From NCBI RefSeq assembly GCF_000418325.1, contig NC_021658.1, positions 10,120,001 through 10,184,000 of the forward strand: a stretch of DNA of 64,000 nt, in the 5' to 3' direction. A program made the position numbers and the translations under genes. The DNA comes from Sorangium cellulosum So0157-2 (GTDB lineage Bacteria; Myxococcota_A; Polyangia; Polyangiales; Polyangiaceae). Positions 9,034 to 18,972 of the stretch are shown in pieces. The notes beneath the pieces were generated by a model. That model was not told the origin of the DNA and did not search any database. It was given only the letters and a program-made list of their open reading frames with translations. How positions within the stretch are numbered: position 1 is the first letter of the stretch; the number at the start of each line of letters is the position of its first letter.

Positions 9034-10646
9034 GCTCCGGCGCCGTGCCCGCGCGCGAGACGCTCTTCGACGAGATCAAGCGATACGTTCGCTTCGACGA
9101 GGAGGACGCGGCCCGGCTGGCCGCGTTCCACGCGCACGCGGCGCCGCACTTCCCCCGCATCGCGGGCGAGTTCTACGACCGCATCCGCGAGCACGAGGGC
9201 GCGCACGACGTCTTCACCGGCGAAGATCAGGTGGAGCGGCTCAAGCGATCGCTCGTCCGCTGGATGACGCGGATCTGCACGGGGCCCTACGACGCGGCGT
9301 ACTTCGACGAGGCCGCGAAGATCGGGCGGATCCACGTCCGGGTCGGGCTGCCGCAGCGGTACATGTTCACGGCGATGACGCTCATCCGGCTCGCGTTCGA
9401 CGAGATCGCCGAGGGCGCGCCGTTCGCGCAGGCGATCGCGGTCCGATCCGCGGTGAGCAAGGTGCTCGATCTCGAGCTCGCGATCATGCTGGAGACGTAC
9501 CGGGACGACTTCCTCGCGCGCGCGCAGCGCGCCGAGCGCCTCGATCGCGAGCAGGTCGACCGCACGCTCGCGCGCACCGAGCACCGGTACAAGAGCGCGG
9601 TCGAGCTCGCCCGCGTCCTCGTCGTCGGCCTCGACGCGCAGGCGGTCGTGCGGCTCTTCAACCGCGAGGCCGAGCGGATCACCGGGTTCGCGCGCGAGGA
9701 CATCCTCGGCGTGCCGTTCGTCGAGGCGCTCCTCCCCGAGGAGCTCCGCGCCGATCACGGCGCGCTCGTGAAGGACGTCGCCGCGGGCCGCCGCCCCGGC
9801 GCGGATCTGCTGGAGAGCAGCCTCCGCGCGCGCTCCGGCAAGATCCGCGACGTGCGATGGCAGCTCGCGTACGCCCCCTCCTCGGCGGACGACGAGGTGG
9901 TGCTGTTCGCCATCGGGCAGGACACGACCGACGAGAAGGCGCTCGCCGCGCGCGTGCGCCAGAGCGAGAAGCTCGCCGCGGTCGGGACGCTCGCGGCCGG
10001 CCTCGCGCACGAGATCAGGAACCCGCTCAACGGCGCGCAGCTGCACGTGACCTTCCTCGAGCGGGGGCTCGCGCGCGCCGGCATGAAGGATCCGGACACC
10101 CTGGAGGCGATCCAGGTCGTCCGCGACGAGATCCGCCGCCTGTCGGAGCTGGTGAGCGAGTTCCTCGACTTCGCCCGGCCGAAGCCGCTCATCGTGAAGC
10201 CGACGTCCCTCGTCGCGCTCTGCGAGCGGGCGGCGCGCGTCGCCCCGTCCTCGGACGGCGGCGGCGCGCGCGCCGAGGTGACGGTCGATCTGCCCTCGAC
10301 CGACGTCGTGCTCGACCTCGATCCCGCGAAGATCGAGCAGGTCCTCCTGAACCTCCTCCGCAACGCGCTCGAGGCGGTGGGCGCGGCCGGCGGCGGCGCC
10401 GTCACCCTCCGCGCGCGCCGGCAGCCGCGCCACGCCGTCGTCGAGGTGGAGGACGACGGCCCCGGGATCGCGAGCCCGGACGCGCCGATCTTCGACCCGT
10501 TCTACTCGACGAAGCCGAACGGCACCGGGCTCGGCCTGGCCATCGCCCACCGCATCATCACCGATCACGAGGGGGCCATCGAGTTCCAGAGCCGCCCGGG
10601 GAAGACGCTGTTCCGCGTGACGCTGCCGATCCGCCTGTCCGGCTGA
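9027..10646 (+). CDS. Globin-coupled sensor histidine kinase
   Basis: A 539-residue cytoplasmic kinase. Residues 1-170 match the protoglobin/globin-coupled-sensor domain: a DEIKRYVRFDEEDAARL start and the proximal-His segment KIGRIHVRVGLPQRYM with His about 103. A PAS domain follows at about 190-310 (VVGLDAQAVVRLFNREAERI). The transmitter has GTLAAGLAHEIRNPLNG with His about 328, then NLLRNALEA, DDGPGI and GTGLGLAIAHRI of the ATPase domain. By family knowledge the haem would sense O2 or another gas and tune autophosphorylation. The start at 9027 overlaps the upstream stop; a GTG at 9000 in frame is possible. A receiver protein follows 68 bases later and is the likely partner. Confidence 0.92.
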   Translation: MVGSGAVPARETLFDEIKRYVRFDEEDAARLAAFHAHAAPHFPRIAGEFYDRIREHEGAHDVFTGEDQVERLKRSLVRWMTRICTGPYDAAYFDEAAKIGRIHVRVGLPQRYMFTAMTLIRLAFDEIAEGAPFAQAIAVRSAVSKVLDLELAIMLETYRDDFLARAQRAERLDREQVDRTLARTEHRYKSAVELARVLVVGLDAQAVVRLFNREAERITGFAREDILGVPFVEALLPEELRADHGALVKDVAAGRRPGADLLESSLRARSGKIRDVRWQLAYAPSSADDEVVLFAIGQDTTDEKALAARVRQSEKLAAVGTLAAGLAHEIRNPLNGAQLHVTFLERGLARAGMKDPDTLEAIQVVRDEIRRLSELVSEFLDFARPKPLIVKPTSLVALCERAARVAPSSDGGGARAEVTVDLPSTDVVLDLDPAKIEQVLLNLLRNALEAVGAAGGGAVTLRARRQPRHAVVEVEDDGPGIASPDAPIFDPFYSTKPNGTGLGLAIAHRIITDHEGAIEFQSRPGKTLFRVTLPIRLSG

Positions 10647-10686
10647 GCTCCCCGCCGCCGCGGCGCGCGCGGGCCGCCCCCGGCGC

Positions 10687-10701
10687 TGGCACGCAAGTTG
10701 G
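10687..10701 (+). promoter_or_regulatory. Possible sigma-54 promoter (-24/-12)
   Basis: TGGCACG, four bases, then TTGG closely resembles the sigma-54 consensus TGGCACG-N4-TTGC. The predicted start of transcription lies only about three bases before the GTG of the next gene, which would make a nearly leaderless message, so the match may be chance. An NtrC-type activator is encoded 1.3 kb downstream. Confidence 0.25.
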
Positions 10702-10714
10702 TAGATCGCCCGGC

Positions 10715-11164
10715 GTGGAACCACGCAGCCTCGAACAGCCGCTGATCCTCCTCGTGGACGACGACGTCCGCACCGCGCGCCTGCTCGCGCGCCTGCTCGA
10801 AGACGACGGCTTCCGGGTCGAGCTGGCGACCGACGGCGCCCTCGCGCTCGCGCGGCTCGCCCGGACGCCGGCCCCGGACGTCCTGGTGACCGACTTCCGC
10901 ATGCCCCACGCCGACGGCCTCGCGGTCGCGCGCTTCGCGCGGTCGCTGCGGCCCGATCTCCCGCTCTTCGTGCTCACCGGCTACCCCGAGCTCGTGGCGC
11001 GGCTCGGGCGCGGGCTCGAGCCCGCGGCGGTGGTGCACACGAAGCCGCTGGACTACGCCGCCCTGAGCGCCGAGCTCCGCTCCAGCGTGGAGGCGGTGTC
11101 CTCTCGCGCCGCCGGCGCGCAGCCGAGCGCCCCTGCGCCGCGCCCCTCCCCCACCCCGGCCTGA
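10715..11164 (+). CDS. Single-domain response regulator
   Basis: A 149-residue receiver protein read from GTG at 10715. The receiver fold shows LILLVDDDVRTARLL with the acidic pair, VLVTDFRMPHADG with phospho-acceptor Asp about 60, LFVLTGY, and the conserved Lys in VVHTKPLDY. It ends in an Ala/Pro/Ser-rich tail of about 25 residues with no output domain. Its position right after the globin-coupled kinase suggests it receives phosphate from that kinase and passes the signal by protein contact. There is no clear ribosome site before the GTG; the first ATG in frame is too deep in the domain. Confidence 0.85.
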   Translation: MEPRSLEQPLILLVDDDVRTARLLARLLEDDGFRVELATDGALALARLARTPAPDVLVTDFRMPHADGLAVARFARSLRPDLPLFVLTGYPELVARLGRGLEPAAVVHTKPLDYAALSAELRSSVEAVSSRAAGAQPSAPAPRPSPTPA

Positions 11165-11395
11165 GCCCCGGCCCTCGCCGGCGGGCGCCCGGCCCGGCGA
11201 ACGGCTTGCGCCCCCGCGCAACCGCTGCGACCGGTCCCCCCCGCCGCGCGCGGCGACCTCCCGCCGCGGGGCCTCCCGCCGCGATGAATGCCGCGGATCC
11301 GGGCCCGCGGCGCGCCCGCGGGCCGGGGCGCGCGACGCCGCGCCCGGAGCGCCGAGCTCGGCCGCCGTGGCGCGCGTCGTGCAACGGGTCCGGGC

Positions 11396-11824
11396 ATGTG
11401 CCTCAGCCGCTTCGAACATGGCGCCGTGAGCGCCGACCTCACCGAGACCGCAGTCGACGTCGCGCGCCGGATGCGCGACTTCCGCGTGGGTTGCGTCGTC
11501 GTCACGCAGGGCGCGCGCGCCATCGGCATCCTCACCGATCGCGATCTCGTGATGCGGGTGATGGCCGACGCGCGCGAGCCGGAGAAGACGCTGGTGTCCG
11601 AGATCGTCACGTACGACCCCACGACGCTCCAGCAGTCCGACAGCATCGAGACGGCGCTCCGCCTGATGCGCGAGCGCGGCGTCCGGCGGCTGCCGATCGT
11701 CCGCCACGACGGCAAGGTGACCGGCATCGTCACGGCCGACGATCTCACCGTGATGCTCGCCGCGGAGCTCGCCGACCTCGGCGCGGGCATCCGCGACAAC
11801 GTCGACGCGGCCGAGAGCCGCTGA
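11396..11824 (+). CDS. CBS-pair domain protein
   Basis: A 142-residue protein made almost only of two CBS motifs: VDVARRMRDFRVGCVVVTQG with IGILTDRDLVMRVM, then DSIETALRLMRERGVRRLPI with VTGIVTADDLTVML. CBS pairs bind adenosine nucleotides or similar ligands and regulate partners. The start at 11396 (MCLSRFEHGAV) is the first ATG in frame before the domain; no strong ribosome site is visible and the N-terminal beta strand looks slightly short, so a start upstream is possible. It sits between the globin-kinase operon and an NtrC-type regulator, but nothing shows direct cooperation. Confidence 0.85.
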   Translation: MCLSRFEHGAVSADLTETAVDVARRMRDFRVGCVVVTQGARAIGILTDRDLVMRVMADAREPEKTLVSEIVTYDPTTLQQSDSIETALRLMRERGVRRLPIVRHDGKVTGIVTADDLTVMLAAELADLGAGIRDNVDAAESR

Positions 11825-12005
11825 CGGCGCCCCGTCGCTTCCGAGAGACCGCGCGGCGCGCCTCCGTCGACGACGCCGCCCTCGCGCCGGGCCTCCGGGC
11901 GGCGCTCGCCGGCGCGCCGTCGTCGGCGGCGGCGCGCCGCGGCAGAAGGAGGATCGCGACGCCCGCGAGGCGCGGTATCCTCTGGCGGCCTTCGGAAGGG
12001 ACGCC

Positions 12006-13400
<1,395 letters not shown>

Positions 13401-13460
13401 GCGCGCGCGCCCGCGCGGCTCACGAGGCCCGCGCGGGGCGCGCGGCGTCTATCGAGGACC

Positions 13461-13508
13461 GCGCGCGCCCGCGCGGCCTCCTCCGCGCGCGCCCGCGCGG
13501 CCTCCTCG
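13461..13508. repeat. Tandem 24-bp duplication between convergent genes
   Basis: GCGCGCGCCCGCGCGGCCTC plus four bases occurs twice head to tail with one final-base difference, ending exactly at the stop codon of the aminotransferase gene. It can fold into GC-rich stems and may serve as a terminator for that gene. Confidence 0.6.
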
Positions 13509-14630
13509 TCAGACCACGTCGTGCATCCAGCCGTACCGGTCGGGGGCGAGGCCGTGCTGGATGTCGAGCAGCGCCTCGCGGAAGCGCGCCGCCACCGGCC
13601 CCGTCTCGTTGTTGTGGATGGCGAAGGTCCCCTCGCGGGATTTCACCGCGCCGATCGGCGTGATGACCGCGGCCGTGCCGCACGCGAACGCCTCGGTCAT
13701 GCGGCCCTCGCGCACCGCCGCGCGCCACTCGTCGAAGGTGACCTTGCGCTCCTCCGCGCCATAGCCGAAATCGCGGGCGAGCTGCATGATGCTGTCGCGG
13801 GTGATGCCCGGGAGGAGCGTGCCTGTCAGCTCGGGCGTCACGAGCACGGTGCGGCCGCCCTCCTCGTAGACGAAGAAGATGTTCATTCCCCCCATCTCCT
13901 CGACATACCGGCGGTGGACCGCATCGAGCCAGACCACCTGCGCGCAGCCCTCCGCCGCCGCGTTCATCTGCGCGAGCAGGCTCGCGGCGTAGTTGCCGGC
14001 GAACTTGGCCGCGCCCGTGCCGCCCGGCGCCGCCCTGACGAAATCCTCCGAGATCCAGACCGTCACCGGCTTCACGCCCTGGGGGAAATACGCGCCCGCG
14101 GGGGACGCGATCACCAGGAAGTCGTACTCGCGTGACGACCTCACCCCGAGCGCCGCCTCGGTCGCGAACATCAACGGTCGGAGATACAGGCTCTCGCCCA
14201 CCGCGGCGGGCACCCACGCGCGATCCTGGCGGATCAGGGCGTCGACGGAGCTCACGAACAGCTCGACCGGCATCTCCGGCATCGCCAGCCGCCGGGCAGA
14301 GCTGTTGAAGCGCTGCGCGTTCGCCTCCGGCCGGAACGTCTTGATGCGCCCGTCCGGCTGGCGGTACGCCTTGAACCCCTCGAAGATCGCCTGACCGTAG
14401 TGCAGCACCATCGCCGCGGGATCCATCGTGATCGGCGCGTACGGCTTGAGCTGCCCCCGCAGCCAGCCGCCCCTGTCCGCCGCGTACGGGATCACGACCA
14501 TGTGCTCCGTGAACACGCGCCCGAAGCCGGGGTTCTGCATGCGCTGCGCGCGATCCGCGTCGCCGAGAGGGTGCTGCGTGGGGAGAATCTCGAGATCGAC
14601 CTTCGTGGCGGGCGCGCTATCGGTGCTCAT
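13509..14630 (-). CDS. ilvE: Branched-chain amino acid aminotransferase
   Basis: A 373-residue class IV (D-alanine-transaminase fold) PLP enzyme. Recognisable segments are LHYGQAIFEGFKAYR, SLYLRPLMFA, the PLP lysine region GAAKFAGNYAASL, VVWLDAVHRRYVEEMGGMN and FACGTAAVITPIG. The enzyme moves the amino group between glutamate and the 2-oxo acids of Val, Leu and Ile as the last step of their synthesis, or the first of their breakdown. In myxobacteria such acids also feed iso-branched fatty acids, which is an inference here. The start is placed at MSTDSAPATKVDLEILPTQ; 25 residues upstream in frame are Arg/Ser-rich and unlikely to belong. It is monocistronic and convergent with the NtrC-type regulator. 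Confidence 0.93.
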   Translation of the reverse strand: MSTDSAPATKVDLEILPTQHPLGDADRAQRMQNPGFGRVFTEHMVVIPYAADRGGWLRGQLKPYAPITMDPAAMVLHYGQAIFEGFKAYRQPDGRIKTFRPEANAQRFNSSARRLAMPEMPVELFVSSVDALIRQDRAWVPAAVGESLYLRPLMFATEAALGVRSSREYDFLVIASPAGAYFPQGVKPVTVWISEDFVRAAPGGTGAAKFAGNYAASLLAQMNAAAEGCAQVVWLDAVHRRYVEEMGGMNIFFVYEEGGRTVLVTPELTGTLLPGITRDSIMQLARDFGYGAEERKVTFDEWRAAVREGRMTEAFACGTAAVITPIGAVKSREGTFAIHNNETGPVAARFREALLDIQHGLAPDRYGWMHDVV

Positions 14631-14767
14631 CGTGCTCGACTTCCGCGACGGACGGCGGTCGACCCCGCTCCAGCGGGCGCGGCGCGCGCTCTCGTCGTGC
14701 GGCATTTTTCAGAAGAATCCTGGCGGGATGCAAGCACTTTCTCGCCGGAAAGCGGCGCCGGCGCGCG

Positions 14768-14837
14768 GGGCGTTCAAGGCGGGAAGGCGGAGAGATCGGC
14801 GGGAATTTTCTCCCCGTTTTCCGCCTTCGCGCCCCTG
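14768..14837. repeat. Intergenic hairpin element (family member 1)
   Basis: GTTCAAGGCGGGAAGGCGGA on the left pairs with TCCGCCTTCGCGCC on the right (14 bases, one mismatch) around an AT-richer loop with a nested GGCGGGA/TCTCCCC-like stem. The GTTCAA-xGCGxxAAGGCGxA layout resembles the elements at 21175-21277 and 35050-35190. Confidence 0.5.
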
Positions 14838-14887
14838 CGATCGCGCGGCGCCGCGACGCCGCGACGCCGCGACCGACCCACGGCGGC

Positions 14888-15541
14888 TCACCCGCGCAGA
14901 TAAGGGTTTCTGTCGCGTTCCTCACCGATGGTCGTCGAGGGCCCGTGTCCGGTCACCACGCGGGTCGACGGATCGAGCGTGAGCAGCTTGCCCCGGATGG
15001 ATCGGAAGATCGCCTGCGAGTCGCCGCCCCACAGGTCGGTCCTGCCGATGCCGCGCCGGAACAGGGTGTCCCCCGTGAACGCCACCGCGCCCGTCGCGGA
15101 GAGGGCCAGGAACGACACGCTGCCGGGCGTGTGCCCCGGCGTGTGGAGCACGTGCAGATCGAGCCCGCCGGCCTTCACGACCGCGCCGTCGTCGAGGTCG
15201 CCGTCGAGCTCGCAGCGCTCCGGCGCCGCGATGCCGAGGAACGCCGCCTGCACCGGGAGCATGTCGTAGAGGAAGCGGTCGGCCTCGTGGATGCGCGCCG
15301 CGGCGCCCGACCAGCGCTGGAGAGGCGCGGTGGCGCCGACGTGATCGATATGGGTGTGCGTGTGCACGATGGCCGCGACCGTCGCCCCGGCCTGCGCGAG
15401 GCGCGCGCGGATCTCGTCGAAATCGCCCCCCGGGTCGATGACCACCGCGGCCTTGCTGGCCGGGTCGACGACGATCGAGCAGTTGCACCCCAGCGGGCCG
15501 ACGGCAAACGTCTCGAGCAGCACGGGGCGAGCTTGTAGCAC
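14888..15541 (-). CDS. MBL-fold hydrolase, glyoxalase II-like
   Basis: A 217-residue metallo-beta-lactamase-fold protein. The metal motif is HTHTHIDH (His62, His64, Asp66, His67), with further ligands in LHTPGHTPGSVSF, FTGDTLFRRGIGRTDL and the terminal TGHGPSTTIGEER. The arrangement, including GxCFLxPGR-like spacing around the GD motif, matches single-domain glyoxalase II-like thioester hydrolases of about 210 residues, which act in the cytoplasm and bind two metal ions. The exact substrate, such as S-lactoylglutathione or a persulfide, cannot be decided. It shares orientation with the aminotransferase gene, 257 bases apart, with a hairpin element in the gap. Confidence 0.88.
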   Translation of the reverse strand: MLQARPVLLETFAVGPLGCNCSIVVDPASKAAVVIDPGGDFDEIRARLAQAGATVAAIVHTHTHIDHVGATAPLQRWSGAAARIHEADRFLYDMLPVQAAFLGIAAPERCELDGDLDDGAVVKAGGLDLHVLHTPGHTPGSVSFLALSATGAVAFTGDTLFRRGIGRTDLWGGDSQAIFRSIRGKLLTLDPSTRVVTGHGPSTTIGEERDRNPYLRG

Positions 15542-15665
15542 GCCGCGCCCCCGCCTCCACGCGCGACGGAGGCCGGGGCGGCGGCGCGTCGACGCCTGGT
15601 GGACCGCGGGGCGCCTCGGGCGCGAGCCGGCGCGGGCGCGGACGCCCCCGCGCCGCCTGCGGCCG

Positions 15666-16946
15666 CTATTTCGGAGCGCTCATGAGGGTGCCGCCCGTGC
15701 CGAGCCCGTTGGTCCAGTAGACGCGCTCCGCGTCGAGGGCGATGCCGTAGGGCGAAGGCTCCCCGGCGACGAAGGCCCCGATGATGCCGTTCGGCAGCCT
15801 CCTCATGATGTTCGGCGACGTCGGGTCGGTCCAGTAGACGCCTGTCGCGTCGGCGGCGATGCCCCTCGGGTTCATCAGACCGGTGGCGATCGCCGTGGGC
15901 CGCCCTCCGGTCTTGGCCACGCGCATGACCGTGCCGGTCCTGCTGGTCGTCCAGTACACGTGCGTCGCGTCGACCGCGATCTCGCGCACCTCGCCCTGAT
16001 CGGCCGCCAGCTCCTTGGGCGGGGCGTTGCCCGCGGAGCCCTTGGGCGCGGACAGCACGCGGCCGCTGTCGTCGCGGACCGTCCAGTAGACGTGGGTCGC
16101 GTCGACCGCGAGCGCGTGGGTCGTCCCCTCGCCCTCCGAGATGACGACGAAGGGCCCATTGCCGTTCGAGTCCTTCCGCGCGCGGACCACGGAGCCGCCG
16201 CGCTCGCGGTTCGTCCAGTAGACGAACTCGTCGTCGATCGCCACACCGAAGGGCGCGGCCTGCCCTGCGGCGATGGCGACCGGCTCTTCCTCGCCGCCGA
16301 TGCGCGTCCGCATCACCTGGCCGTCCTCCTCGCCGCTATTGCCCTGGTTGGCCCAGAAGACGTGGGTGTCGTCGGCCTTGATGTCCGCCGGCTGGATCTG
16401 GCCCGTGGCGAGGTTCTTCGCGACTTCGTCGCCGATCACATACTGCCTGACGACGCCCTGCTCGCCGTTGGTCCAGAACATGGTGCGGCGGGAGACCGCG
16501 ATGTAGAGCGGGTCCTCCTGGCCGGAGACGTGGCGGGTCGGCCGGCCGCAGGCGCTGTCCCGGCAGATGCCGTCGCACCTGACGGGGCAGGTACCGCAGT
16601 GGAGCGCGTCGTTCGTCACGTTGATTTCACAGCTGTTCTGCTCGTCCGCATCGCAGTCGACGTAGACGTCGCCGCACTCCGGCGGCTCGTCGACGATCAC
16701 GGGCCCCGCGCCCGCGCCCCCGGTTCCTCCGCCCGCGCCCGCCTCGCCACGGCCTCCCTCGCCGCCCTCGCCGCCGGCGCCCCCATCGCCCGGCGCGCCG
16801 CCATCGCCTCCGCCTGCGGAGGTCACGCCCCCCGGCCCCGAGCCGCCGGTAGCGAAGAGGCTCGACGCTTCGGGAGCGGAGCAAGCTGCCACGGCAAGTC
16901 CGGAGAAGAGCGCGGGGAGAACGGTGCGACGCATGGTGCTGTGCAT
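15666..16946 (-). CDS. Surface lipoprotein with YWTN-type beta-propeller
   Basis: A 426-residue predicted lipoprotein. The start at 16946 is chosen because GGAGG lies six bases before it; an in-frame GTG four codons upstream contains that site. The signal MHSTMRRTVLPALFSGLAVA ends in a lipobox with Cys. Next come a Gly-rich linker (about 40-80), a Cys-rich motif of the CEINVTNDALHCGTCPVRC type common in myxobacterial surface proteins, and six or seven repeats carrying HVFWANQG, FVYWTNRE, HVYWTVRD, HVYWTTSR, GVYWTDPT and RVYWTNGL. These are blades of a six-bladed propeller like LDL-receptor YWTD or NHL domains. It probably binds a ligand at the outer surface; no catalytic residues are evident. 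Confidence 0.85.
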   Translation of the reverse strand: MHSTMRRTVLPALFSGLAVAACSAPEASSLFATGGSGPGGVTSAGGGDGGAPGDGGAGGEGGEGGRGEAGAGGGTGGAGAGPVIVDEPPECGDVYVDCDADEQNSCEINVTNDALHCGTCPVRCDGICRDSACGRPTRHVSGQEDPLYIAVSRRTMFWTNGEQGVVRQYVIGDEVAKNLATGQIQPADIKADDTHVFWANQGNSGEEDGQVMRTRIGGEEEPVAIAAGQAAPFGVAIDDEFVYWTNRERGGSVVRARKDSNGNGPFVVISEGEGTTHALAVDATHVYWTVRDDSGRVLSAPKGSAGNAPPKELAADQGEVREIAVDATHVYWTTSRTGTVMRVAKTGGRPTAIATGLMNPRGIAADATGVYWTDPTSPNIMRRLPNGIIGAFVAGEPSPYGIALDAERVYWTNGLGTGGTLMSAPK

Positions 16947-17802
16947 GGAAACCTCCACGAATAGAGGCTACACGAGCCCATCGAAAAAACGCATCTGCGA
17001 ACTTGGCGTCTCGATCACACCGCGTTCGTCCACGCACGACGGGCGCCGATGTGGGCCGCTCGTGGCGCGACCGCCGTGGTCGAGCTCGCGCGCCAGAGCC
17101 GGCTCGGCCGTGACCCTGCCCTCGCGCTCTCATCATCATCATCCTGCCCGCACGCGGGACGCGCGGAACGGAGCCCGGCGGGGTCGTGGGATCTGCCGAG
17201 AGGTGGTCCCGCTCCGCCGGCGACGGGCGGCCGCCGCCCCGCGCAGAGCGGAGCGGGGGTCTCGCGTCGACGGGGCGCGGGCGCGACTCCGCATCTCGCG
17301 ACCAGCGTCTCTCCTCGCGCGCGCCGCCGCGGGCCACTGGCCATGAGGGCTCGTCGCGCGCTGTCCGGCCGGAGGCGCGGTGAGCCCGCGCCATGAGCGC
17401 AGGAGACGGCGCAGCGGGCGACTCGGCATCACGGCGGAGCGGTCGAATCCCGGGCGAACGGCCTCGAGGGCGCGGAGATCCGCGGAGCGGAGGCGGAGAT
17501 CGACGGGCGGCCCCGCGCCGAGCGCCCTCGCGCGGCGCGGCTCACCCGCGCTCCGCGAGCTCCAGCTTCCGCGCCGCATGAGCCCGCGCGAGCGCGCGTT
17601 CCGCCGCCAGGCCGAACCGTGACGATGGCGCTGCGCCCGGAGGGGCGCTACCCTCGGGACGCCCGGTGCGAGCGCGTATGATGTCAGCCAGGGTGGAACC
17701 GCTGTTCCGCCGCCAGGCGCCTTGCGGGCGCGGGGCGGCTGCGCGCGCCCTGCGCCGCGGCGCTGCCGGCGCGCGGGGGGCTCGGCCGGGAGGCGCCACC
17801 GC
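16947..17802. other. 856-bp stretch without a recognisable gene
   Basis: This is the divergent interval between the propeller lipoprotein and a Ser/Thr kinase gene. Open frames exist on both strands but are Arg/Ala/Gly-rich, overlap each other and lack ribosome sites or known motifs, as expected for very GC-rich non-coding DNA. The part nearest 16947-17020 is AT-richer and probably holds the lipoprotein promoter. Confidence 0.5.
17692..17711. promoter_or_regulatory. Inverted repeat upstream of kinase gene
   Basis: GGTGGAAC-CGCT-GTTCCGCC is an eight-base inverted repeat with one mismatch, 92 bases before the kinase start. It could be an operator; no regulator is known for it. Confidence 0.3.
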
Positions 17803-18894
17803 ATGAGCGACTCGGTGTACCTCGCGGGCGGCCAGGCGAGCTCGGCGGCGCGCGAGCGGGCGATGGCGCTCATCGGGCGCACGCTCCTCCACCGCTACCG
17901 CCTCGAGGAGCTCGTCGCGATGGGCGGCATCGCCGCCGTCTTCAAGGCCACGAAGCTCGCCACCGGCGAGCACGTGGCCGTCAAGGTGCTCCACCCGGAC
18001 GCGGAGGAGCTGCCGGAGCTCATCGAGCGCTTCGAGCGCGAGGCGATCGCCGGCCGCCACATCTTCCACCCCAACGTCGCGGCGGTCTACGAGATCAACC
18101 AGCTCGACGACGGCGCGTGGTTCATGGTGATGGAGTTCATCCGCGGCATCACGCTGCGCAAGCTCATCGACCAGGGCCCCATCTCCCCGCCGCGCGCGGC
18201 GAACATCGCGCGCCAGATCGCGACCGCCCTGAACGCCGCGCACGATTTCGGGATCGTGCACAGGGACGTGAAGCCGCTCAACATCATGGTCCTCGACGGG
18301 CCGGAAGAGCGCGTCCAGCTCATCGATTTCGGCCTCGCCAAGGTCCCGATCGAGCAGTTCTCGTTCACGACGGACGACGGCTCGCGCCGCTCGCTCACGA
18401 ACGCCGGGGTGCTGCTCGGCACGGTGGCGTACATGGCGCCCGAGGCGGCGCTCGGCATGCGCTCGGTCGACCGGCGGGCCGATCTCTACGCGCTCGGCGT
18501 CATCCTTTATGAGATGCTCGCGGGAAAGCACCCCTTCACGGCGGTGGAGCCCTCGGCGCTGTTCGCCCAGCACAGGTCGACGCCGCCGCCGCCGATCGCC
18601 GAGCGCACCCCCGGCATCGTCGTCCCGCCCGCGCTCGAGGCGGTCGTGATGCGCCTGCTCGCCAAGGATCCGGACCACCGCTTCCCCCACGCGCGCGCGG
18701 TGCTCGTGGCGCTCGACGCCGCCATCCAGAGGATGAGCGCGCCGGACACGAGCCTCGCCATCGGCGCCCCGACCAGCCTCCGGGCCGCGGCGAGCTTCAT
18801 CGAGCGGCGGACCTCGCGCGCCGTGCTCGCCGGCGCGGGGCTCCTGTTCTTCGCGCTGGGGACCGTGATCGCCTGGATGCTCGCGTCGCGGTGA
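17803..18894 (+). CDS. Membrane-anchored Hanks-type Ser/Thr kinase
   Basis: A 363-residue kinase. The catalytic domain runs from about 25 to 300: a modified Gly loop ELVAMGGIAAVFKATK, VAVKVLH with the ATP-binding Lys, HRDVKPLNIMVLD catalytic loop, LIDFGLAK (DFG) and GTVAYMAPEAA (APE). A long insertion (EQFSFTTDDGSRRSLTNAG) lies in the activation loop. The only membrane segment is at the extreme C-terminus (AVLAGAGLLFFALGTVIAWM), leaving no periplasmic sensor domain. The start at 17803 follows GGGAGGCGCCACCGC. Myxobacteria carry many such kinases in developmental and metabolic signalling; no substrate is suggested by neighbours. Confidence 0.93.
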   Translation: MSDSVYLAGGQASSAARERAMALIGRTLLHRYRLEELVAMGGIAAVFKATKLATGEHVAVKVLHPDAEELPELIERFEREAIAGRHIFHPNVAAVYEINQLDDGAWFMVMEFIRGITLRKLIDQGPISPPRAANIARQIATALNAAHDFGIVHRDVKPLNIMVLDGPEERVQLIDFGLAKVPIEQFSFTTDDGSRRSLTNAGVLLGTVAYMAPEAALGMRSVDRRADLYALGVILYEMLAGKHPFTAVEPSALFAQHRSTPPPPIAERTPGIVVPPALEAVVMRLLAKDPDHRFPHARAVLVALDAAIQRMSAPDTSLAIGAPTSLRAAASFIERRTSRAVLAGAGLLFFALGTVIAWMLASR

Positions 18895-18972
18895 GCGCGG
18901 CGCGGCGAGGGTAGCGCCGTCGCGGTGAGCGAGGCGCGGCCGGGGGACGCCCCGCGCCGCGCCCGGAGCGGC

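Noticed and set aside
8816..11164. A 782-codon frame running through the globin-kinase gene into the response regulator
   Set aside because: Only its last 149 codons, from GTG 10715, code for a real protein; the rest is the out-of-frame shadow of the kinase gene.
16947..17802. Possible genes of 60-250 codons in the interval before the first kinase
   Set aside because: Candidates on both strands overlap, are Arg/Ala-rich and lack ribosome sites or recognisable domains.
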